Source: Phoronis australis (Eukaryota > Phoronida > Phoronidae). From it: a stretch of DNA of 64,000 nucleotides. Location of the stretch: positions 397,827 through 461,826 of the forward strand of contig NMRA01000275.1 in NCBI GenBank assembly GCA_002633005.1, given 5' to 3'. Shown here piece by piece: positions 57,701 through 64,000 of this stretch. The translations under genes and the position numbers were made by a program. The notes beneath the pieces are model-generated. The model ran no database searches, was not told where the DNA came from, and saw nothing but the letters and a program-made list of their open reading frames with translations. Each line of letters begins with the position of its first letter. Within the stretch, counting starts at the first letter, position 1.

Positions 57701-60458
57701 AGAGACAAGAACCTACAATGCTTTTTATGGCCGCCTTATTCTCATGTCCAGAAATTATCATGTTCAGTTTGAGTATCAGTGAAGTTGAATCTACTATTAA
57801 TATAACAACCTGTGATCAAAATTTAACAGAATGTGCATACATAACACCTTTTTAAGCCACTGCCTGTTTGCCTGTGTTGCCTTGTGTTTAATTGTTACCA
57901 GTTTTTCAACTCTACTTTGCATTAGTTAGGAGTGAGTTGCTTAAAGACTAGGACTAAATGAGAGATTTGAGTTTTATGGGGCTGTTGCGAAATGCAAAAC
58001 CTTTGATAATAAGCTTACAAGACCTTGGATAACGAGCTTGCAAGATCTTGGATGATAAACTTGTAAGGCTTTAGACAATAAGCAAAACCTTACGTAATAA
58101 CCTCGCAAAACCTTAATTGGCACACTGCTGAGTCCCCATTAAGTTGTAAGCAACTCGTCTCTTCTCCCATTATGCAGTTGTGAGTAGGATTGCACAAAGT
58201 CTAGCAGTAAGTCTTAACAAAGCAAGTATCTTGCTTTTCAATGGATGGGATTTGTGTGTGTCTACTTATGGTAAGACCTCGGACAAAATTCAGGAATACT
58301 TTACTTTTGGTAAGGTTTATTCCATGTCTGGTATTATCAAAACAGTGTTATGGTTTTTATGAAATTTGACACAAAAGTATAAATGGGCCAATATTGATTT
58401 TGGAAGGTTCTAGCTACCTTGTCACCCCTTTGCCCATGTGATGATTTTTTGCTTTGACTGAACGATGTTTGAAGAAGCGTGTCTTAAAGTTGTGTGACGT
58501 GAATGGGCTGGCACTATTCCGTTTTTGTATCAGTATGAGCTCCTTAGAAATTTATATAATGTTCATTTTTGTTGTCTATTATTTGCAATATGTATTCATT
58601 GGTACATAATGTAAAATGTCTTGCAAAAGTTACAAAATATAATTTGAAGCTTAGTTGTTGGGGATACACCAGAGGGCGGGTCAGTGCTTTTCATGTTTCT
58701 TGTTCACTGTCTTTAAATGAAGAGCTACTGGTTATAGATCTGTCTAGGTGAGGTACATGCTGCCATATAAATTCAGGGACTTCAATGTTTCATAGCCATA
58801 AGACTTGTTTAATTTTATGGATGTAAATTTCTAGGACATTAATTGATAGTCAACTGATCATCTCTTTGTTTACCAATTATACAAAATTCATTCTTAAGCA
58901 ACGTAATTCTATATAATTTGAATGCTTAAATGCGTGTGCAGATGTGTGTGCGTGTGTGTGTGTGTGTGTTTGTGTGTTTGTGTGTGTGGTATTTTTGTTT
59001 TGTTATAAACATGCATATTATATATATTTTCATTAAAAAGATGTACTTGTTATTATTTTGAGAAATAATTTATTAAAAATTAAGACAGTCCCTGATTAAT
59101 ATGTTATAGTTCTGTAGTTCATTTTAGATTACAAAATTTTAAATTGTACCAGTCAGTTTTAATCTACTTTTTCTTTCTGCCAGAGTCGCGTGCCACGCAA
59201 TCATCGGCTACAGGGACCGACAGCGCTGTGGTAACCAGAGATCTAGAGGCAGAACTTATTGTGGACAGGAACGCAGAAATCCTCAAAGTACAATTAATTT
59301 TCTTTTCTACTTTTGGCTAATACATCTCTCAAGCTTATTACCAATTATGAAATTGTGTAACTGTTCTCATATGTTTACACATAATTCCACTCGATTAGTT
59401 TAATGTTAATTTTGACTCATCTGTTCATGGAAGTTATTGTAAGGTGCTGTATTGTCTAATCTATGTCTGGAAACATGCAATAAGCTCTTACAAGATGTGG
59501 TAACATCTCTCCAGTTTAGGACATAGTATGGGGGACTGGTGATAGATTATACTTGATCATTTTCTCATGAAAGACATAACATCTAATGAATGCTTTACCA
59601 AGTTTTGTGCCATAGCTACCATCAGAAAATGGCGTGAAAATTTGTGGCGTTTACAACAATGTTAAAAATCCTTGAAAAAATGAAGTGGCGTTGACCAAAT
59701 TTGATGCATTTTTACTATATCCAAAGGAGATGGTTTGCATAAGTCATGGGAAGATAGAATTAAGTAATGTTAACACACAATTGTCCCACTTCTTCATCAA
59801 ACAAATGATGATATCCACGAATACATGGGTCGAGTACAGAAATCAGTATACTTTACCTGTAGTACCTGATATAGCTATATTAAATAAGATTTTCATGAAT
59901 GTACTTGCCTTCATTTGCATGATTTATGAAATGTTTAACATATCCAGCTCTACAGTAGCTCCATTAAGTTCACTAGTCGTACATGTACAAGCATGGGTGA
60001 AAGCATCAAAATATTCTAATTGAAGTGCTTGGTAAGGAAGTTATAAAGCAAAGTCAGAATTTTGCATGATGGCAGCTGTAATTTGCATACCTGGTATTTT
60101 AAAACGTGCTCATGGTTGTCAAGATTACAACTCAGCTAAAACACTACAAGGGTCCATCTGAACATGAAACAGCCTAAAAATCTTAACCTAAGATTTCTAG
60201 GTACCTATTTGTGGCTAATGAACTAATCCATCGATATATTTAAGTTGTTATTTTGACATATAAATATTGGTTGCTTTAACCCTGTTACAATTTTAGTTGG
60301 TAATGACTTTTGTATGGCTGATGCCCTGACGCTGTTGTACCAATTTCTTTTCCAGTCTGAGAACTTAAAGAACTCTTTGTTCATTATGGAACGTGTGATC
60401 AACCTGAACACTTACCAACCAAAACAGGCGTCATATAGAGGGCTTAACATCGTTGTAG
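45717..60458 (+). CDS. DNAI4: Dynein axonemal intermediate chain 4 (WDR78), N-terminal 430 codons, 3' part outside the window
   Basis: Exons: 45717-45757, 46758-46938, 47365-47484, 48559-48641, 50909-51006, 53808-53989, 54515-54622, 55000-55072, 56248-56418, 57185-57211, 59184-59287, 60356-60458. All have GT-AG borders and fitting phases (1291 nt). Family signatures are GMDVTPQPL (residues 82-90), SETDTIWMLDIP (about 197-208), LCKSRAGNDMYAER (236-249) and FIMERV followed by QPKQASYR (about 406-424), which precedes the WD40 repeats in DNAI4. Known role: relative of Chlamydomonas IC138, an intermediate chain of inner-arm dynein f/I1 that tunes ciliary beating. TAG, TAG and TGA lie in frame directly before the ATG, fixing the start. 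The WD40 part must lie beyond 64000, except for a possible 24-nt exon at 61470-61493. It is divergently arranged with MIER. Confidence 0.92.
46500..46540. other. Assembly gap between G runs in DNAI4 intron 1
   Basis: Forty-one Ns with a run of nine or more G on the left and six on the right: a homopolymer that sequencing or assembly did not resolve. Confidence 0.98.
46758..46938 (+). CDS. DNAI4: DNAI4 exon 2
   Basis: Acceptor TTTAATTTCAG, donor GTAAGA. Codes a basic, Ser/Arg-rich stretch ending AHRPPVT. Low-complexity N-termini are usual for this family, so support is mainly from phase and splice sites. Confidence 0.8.
47365..47484 (+). CDS. DNAI4: DNAI4 exon 3
   Basis: Acceptor TTGTTATAG, donor GTAAGC, phase 0 on both sides. 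Codes NDQGMDVTPQPLLHLDP, a conserved block of the family. Confidence 0.9.
48559..48641 (+). CDS. DNAI4: DNAI4 exon 4
   Basis: Acceptor ATATTTTCAG, donor AG|GTATAG. Codes TDLQSVASFYQTGTLNAST and GGGPFT. Confidence 0.85.
49816..50046 (+). repeat. 18-bp minisatellite in DNAI4 intron 4
   Basis: About thirteen units of AATATCATCCTCGGGTAC, with A/G variation in CTCAGG or CTCGGG, ATG in one unit, and some 15-bp units lacking one triplet. Seven consecutive late units look identical. Because unit lengths are multiples of three, several frames stay open across it (VQYHPR on plus, PEDDIV on minus). These are by-products of the repeat. Confidence 0.92.
50909..51006 (+). CDS. DNAI4: DNAI4 exon 5
   Basis: Acceptor TTTATTACAG, donor GTAATG. 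Codes RSVFSHSMSEKDTESIAEEF and GAELTSWG. Confidence 0.85.
51458..51590 (+). repeat. Degenerate ATGTAGTAG-ATGACTACC tandem repeat
   Basis: Six to seven imperfect units of about 20 bp built from ATGTAGTAGACATGACTACC. It lies in DNAI4 intron 5. Confidence 0.75.
51960..53425 (+). repeat. Tandem repeat of about 0.4 kb with GCCACCTAGTGGC palindromes, DNAI4 intron 5
   Basis: Three to four diverged units share, in order, ACTGGTGTGCC-CCTAGTGGCA, CTTCAAA-TCCTCAA-GATTTTCATAAA, GATGGATT-GAC-TAGTTTGTGCC, ACTGCTTTTGA-TCTGTTT, TATCAACCAAAC, CTATGAAGTGG-CGGCTG and AACCGTTTGCAGGAT. Unit starts near 52036, 52481, 52861 and 53281. GTGCCACCTAGTGGC is exact at 52193-52207, 52487-52501 and 52631-52645, with variants at about 52041, 52867, 53017, 53285 and 53399. 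Confidence 0.85.
53808..53989 (+). CDS. DNAI4: DNAI4 exon 6
   Basis: Acceptor GCAATTCTAG, donor GAG|GTGATG. Codes EIRHQREDVPEEL and the signature LSETDTIWMLDIPATKISS. Confidence 0.93.
54515..54622 (+). CDS. DNAI4: DNAI4 exon 7
   Basis: Acceptor TTCTTTTCAG, donor GTATGT. Codes LCKSRAGNDMYAERGMNTYN and TTKIVHS, strongly conserved in DNAI4 proteins. Confidence 0.93.
55000..55072 (+). CDS. DNAI4: DNAI4 exon 8
   Basis: Acceptor TTGTTTTCAG, donor G|GTGAAG. Codes DVGVTATNFDMFDSYQLAAQ. Confidence 0.9.
56248..56418 (+). CDS. DNAI4: DNAI4 exon 9
   Basis: Acceptor TTGTTTACAG, donor TG|GTAAGG. Codes a charged linker ETKIVRLTETVVTNLKKEG. A second donor AG|GTGGGC at about 56379 would give a shorter exon in a wrong phase, so the longer form is preferred. 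Confidence 0.82.
57185..57211 (+). CDS. DNAI4: DNAI4 exon 10, 27-nt microexon
   Basis: Acceptor TTTCTCTAAACTAG and a strong donor GTAAGTG enclose 27 nt that keep phase 1 and code TASILSTY between the linker exons. Because its length is a multiple of three, skipping it would also leave an open frame, so its use is not certain. Confidence 0.55.
57990..58115 (+). repeat. Degenerate 30-bp tandem repeat
   Basis: Four to five units around CAAGACCTTGGATAACGAGC, with variants AAAACCTTTGATAATAAGC and AAGGCTTTAGACAATAAGC. In DNAI4 intron 10. Confidence 0.75.
58936..58990 (+). repeat. GT-rich microsatellite
   Basis: GTGTGTGCGTGTGTGTGTG and GTTTGTGTGTTTGTGTGTG runs, an imperfect (GT)n of about 50 bp in DNAI4 intron 10. 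Confidence 0.9.
59184..59287 (+). CDS. DNAI4: DNAI4 exon 11
   Basis: Acceptor TTTCTTTCTGCCAG, donor GTACAA (weak after position +3). Codes SRATQSSATGTDSAVV and DLEAELIVDRNAEILK. Confidence 0.85.
60356..60458 (+). CDS. DNAI4: DNAI4 exon 12
   Basis: Acceptor TTTCTTTTCCAG, donor GTAAGA. Codes SENLKNSLFIMERVINLN and QPKQASYRGL, the hallmark segment just before the WD40 domain. Confidence 0.93.
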
Positions 60459-63400
60459 GTAAGACAAAGCATGATGTACCTTGATCCTATAGTGGGCCTC
60501 GTATGAATATGTTGTTGTTATTTAAACATCGGGCAAACTAAGCACATTATGTGCCATCCTAGAAGACCTTGTGCGAAGTGTTCAGGAGAAGACTACAAGG
60601 TCAATCTCAATATTTACAGGTTTAAATTAACGAGGCTTCTTTCTGTTGATTCAAGACATTCATGAATCACTTCGCTTATAGAATAGAAACTATACATTAA
60701 ATTTTGTCCCAGAATTAAACATCTCACCCTCGTTGACCGCTCACTTTTGTGGCTGCCATTTTGTTAGGGTATACTAGTAAGATCCCAAGCATACTTTAAG
60801 AACACTCGTGTTTCACTTAATGTGATTGTGCATGGTCTTGTGTGATCTTGCTTTTTGGTGAGATTCATTATTGTCTACTCATCGCCGGATTTGAACATAG
60901 GGCTTAGCAGTGTTGCAGGCACAGCAGTATGTGTAACCAACTACACATAAGATGCTACTTTGCTCTGTGTTTTGTCAATGCTTCAGGGTGCTTCACTTGT
61001 CACTTTGCTTATGCGTGTATTGTTGGCATGTATGTGGAAATGATTAAAAAACCACTACAGACAGATATAGTTGAGCTGGCTGCCTCTAGTGAATGAAAGC
61101 TGAGCTGACAGCTCTGGCCATGGCATGAAAATATGACAGCAATTCAATGAACAAATGGTGAGTTCATTCAATATTCTCACCTTTACTTGAGCTGTCGGCT
61201 CAGCTATCATTCATTTAAGGTAGGATGCTCAGCTAATATCTCTCTGTCTACAGTGGACCTTAGCAAATTACCTACTTTATGAAAATTGGCTCAGAAAACA
61301 AATCTTGTGAGAAAATTTAGCTTGTTCTGTTGCAAAAGCTTGTTGCATATACTGTTTGCTATTTCATTATCTTTGCCAGGAGCCTTGGAAGGAGGTTATG
61401 TTTCATATTATTTTTATTGAATCATTTTGTGTGTTGCTATCTTGCACAATGTCATACTTTGAATATCAGGTCGGCCGAAAGTTAAAAAAACAGGTAGATA
61501 TGGTAAGTTTACTGTGCACTCTATTCCTTGTTGAAGCATGCGCTGGTGTTTGTTGCTTTCAGTTGCTATGGTTACAGGTTTGCACTGACTCTTTTTGTTT
61601 AAAAATTTTGCTGTTTGTTCATTAAGTAATACGGAATTCACTCACTGAGGGAAGTCGTGGTGAATTTTGTTTTACTCATCCTCCATAGTGACTATGAAGT
61701 ATTTTGTTTGGCCTGTTTTATTGTTAGGTTTCAAAAATTGGAAATTTAGTTGTGTTCTTAGCTAAAACAAAAAAACATAATTTTATTCAGAGCATCTGAA
61801 AAATTTAAAATCCAAGAGTGTTGCTGCCTTTAGTCTTCTTGAAATTCAGTGACTGTAGAGATATCTGAATGAATGTTTTCATACAAAACAGTCCAGTAGC
61901 TGTCAAAAAGCCTTTTTTCATTTTTTATTTCTTGAAAAGCTGCTGTGCCTTCCCCAATTTATACTGCTTGTCCAGTGCAATACATCTTTGAAAATATTTG
62001 TTAATACTATAATGTTAAGTTTGCATTAATAGTTCGGATTTTAGGCACCTTCAGAAAAATTTCTCAAGCTTATTAAGTAACATGAATAAGTCTCATTAAC
62101 CTTCCAAATCGATACAGTAGTTCTGTCTGTTCTTAATCAATTGTAGTGGTAGGCATTTCCCAGCATGCTCTCTTAAAGCCACATATGGTCAATTATAATT
62201 AGGTCACGCAAGTTCAAAATTGCCAAGTGGAACTGTTTAAACTCCTTGCAGTAACTGAGCAATTAAGAAACTCCACTCTGCTGGCTCACCCTATATAAAA
62301 TCCGCAACTTTTGGCAGTTTATAAGGTTAGGCTGTTTGTGGCTTTAAAGTTTAACTGCATGATCGTTGAACATCCCTCCTGAACCTCTCGTGGTATCTCT
62401 ATTTTAGTGCTACCTATGGCATAGACACCATGAATAGCTAAAAAGATCACTACCACCTCTTGAATACCTATTCCCCCACCTCTTGCACCCTTGGTTCATT
62501 AATTGTTATTTCATATGGAAACTGTTTTTTGAAGGGAATTTTGACAGCTAGATCTTGACCCACTTGACATGAAATCTTTTTAAGAGGCAAAGTCGTGACT
62601 AAAAGGACTCCATAATTCTCAGTCCTGAAGTGGCAGGTTACTTTCACATTTTATTTTACAACTGTATTACCAGTGCATAAGAACAAAAAATAGATGAATT
62701 ATTATGAATTTAGTGGTGGCAATATTGGCTGATAAGCTTTAGGATATTTTTGTCTACATCTGACGTCCATTGTTTGCTGCTATCACAACTTCTTTTTGTC
62801 ATGACAATTTCTTTTCTCAAAGGTTATAAGTGTCTTATATTATAAAGACTGGTGTCCAGCCTCATGGCCAGCCAAATTTCATTGACATTTGATCATTTTG
62901 TTTTCCCAATGTAAAATTTCCCACCACTGGATTCCAGCTTTATTGCATTCAGTCTGCATTTTGTAAATTATTACTGGTACCTCTTATGGAATGTATATGA
63001 GATGTACATGAGATGTACATGTTCACAGACTCTGGTGACAAGTAATAAGGCCAGATTACTCCTAATTAGTTGCATTATTTGTGATTGAGGAAACTGAGGG
63101 AGTCATTTAGTTTTGTCGTTTACTGCCTTAATCTGAATTCAACAGAAATCAAAAACAAATATCCTACTGTAATTCTGAAAGGCCCACATAGCATTGAACT
63201 GCGCAATTTTATCTTTATAAACTGTTCAGAGTAGCCAGCTCACATGCTTGGGACTGTCGTAATTCCTCCTCAGCAAGGTGCATGTGTTTGTTTGGCGGAT
63301 GACATGCCATTTCACGCCTATACATGTCAAGCTGATGGTGCGCGCTGATTTTCCAAATGAACCAAGACTTTTGTTTTCAAGTTTTTGCCTTTTTGATGAA

Positions 63401-64000
63401 TAAGCCTTCTCATATTTGTGACATTAGCGCTACGTACTATTTGCCTGGACTGTTAAACACCTCAAAATTCCCGACATCACGATCTGATCTAGAATCACAT
63501 TCAATTAAACATGACAAACAAACCTATTGTGTTGATACACAATGCTGTGGTGGTAATTAAGTGGGTCGAGCCTACAGCCACACAAAGGAATCAGCAGATG
63601 AAAGTTAAAGTCTGCGATTCTGTTTTTCTCCATTCGAGGTTTTTTGGGTGGTATTTCTTATAAAACACATTCATGAAAGACGTTGGTCAGTTGAACGTTG
63701 TTTGGTAATTAAATTTAGTATTTTTAAAATAGCATCAGGCATGCTGTTTACCATTACTGCTGGATTACGTGAGCTTATTAGATGAACGCAGACAATGGGA
63801 GAGGTGGACTATGTAATCATTGGTTTGCCAAATTTCTCCCCTTGCTATCATCACTGTCAAACTGATAACGACATGGCTGTATCCCAAGTTTCCGATCATT
63901 GAAATTGGGAAACGCACCCCACTGCCATAACAAGATTTTCCACTTTATAATCCCTGAAGTAAATAAGTAGTAATTGCAGTAATTATGAGAGACTGAATGA
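60459..64000. other. DNAI4 intron 12 and right edge
   Basis: No WD40-coding exon is recognisable. The only splice-bounded candidate is 61470-61493 (24 nt, phase 1, coding RPKVKKT), whose acceptor has a poor pyrimidine tract. A short direct repeat GAGATGTACAT lies near 62998-63020. Otherwise I see nothing in this stretch. Confidence 0.55.
61091..61214. repeat. Inverted repeat in DNAI4 intron 12
   Basis: GAATGAAAGCTGAGCTGACA at 61091 continues to GCTC at 61114. Its inverted copy lies at 61189-61214 with two mismatches, and a further inverted pair TTCAATGAAC / GTTCATTCAA-like is inside. A stem of about 25 bp with a nested inner stem could form; it may be a small non-autonomous element. Confidence 0.6.

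Noticed and set aside
58157-58200. Extra DNAI4 exon between TTATGCAG and GTAAGT
   Set aside because: The 29-nt length breaks the phase between exons 10 and 11.
60586-60599. 14-nt DNAI4 exon GAGAAGACTACAAG
   Set aside because: Too short, wrong phase and poor acceptor.

Overview
The window is animal nuclear DNA. It carries two spliced, conserved metazoan genes with GT-AG introns, AT-rich introns, minisatellites and a dense bed of decayed Ty3/Gypsy LTR retrotransposons. Two assembly gaps (18902-19329 and 46500-46540) and single Ns at 38829 and 44120 point to a draft assembly. The single MIER gene, the ciliary gene beside it and the repeat types fit a marine invertebrate (non-vertebrate deuterostome or lophotrochozoan). 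I cannot name the species.

Region 1 (1-24554) is a retrotransposon graveyard in which every recognisable element gene lies on the minus strand. From left to right: a gag remnant (77-840) and an integrase remnant (969-1170). Next is element A, with a 3' LTR at 1171-1436 and pol to 4574. Element B follows (3' LTR 4575-4733); its integrase is split by a 4.0 kb terminal-inverted-repeat DNA transposon, C (5315-9315). Element D (about 9838-15007) lacks the RT catalytic core and is itself split by insertion J (about 10565-12090). Reverse transcriptase E is split by F (16141-21811), a structurally complete Gypsy element with 176-bp LTRs and a TCAAG target duplication. F in turn carries a foreign gag-protease fragment, G (about 17890-19437, partly in the gap). 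At the right edge lie a gag-protease fragment with its own PBS and 5' LTR (22945-24554).

Region 2 (24555-30099) shows no gene. Region 3 (30100-42276, minus) is a complete ten-exon gene for a mesoderm induction early response protein (MIER1-type ELM2-SANT corepressor, 515 codons). It has one GC-AG intron, and its introns carry a GGGGTACGTACACTAC repeat cluster and a fold-back element. Region 4 (42277-45716) is the interval between two divergent genes. Region 5 (45717 to beyond the right edge, plus) holds the first twelve coding exons (430 codons) of DNAI4/WDR78, the intermediate chain of an inner-arm ciliary dynein. Its WD40 half lies mainly outside the window, and its introns hold an 18-bp minisatellite, a 0.4-kb tandem repeat with CTCF-like palindromes, and smaller repeats.

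The two host genes do unrelated jobs (HDAC-dependent repression in the nucleus; axonemal motility). Their head-to-head order matches the MIER1-WDR78 pair known in human, so this looks like old conserved linkage. The most unusual mobile item is transposon C: long inverted repeats flank a decayed ORF with a HEEADTR-type block and a C-terminal tesmin-like CXC motif.
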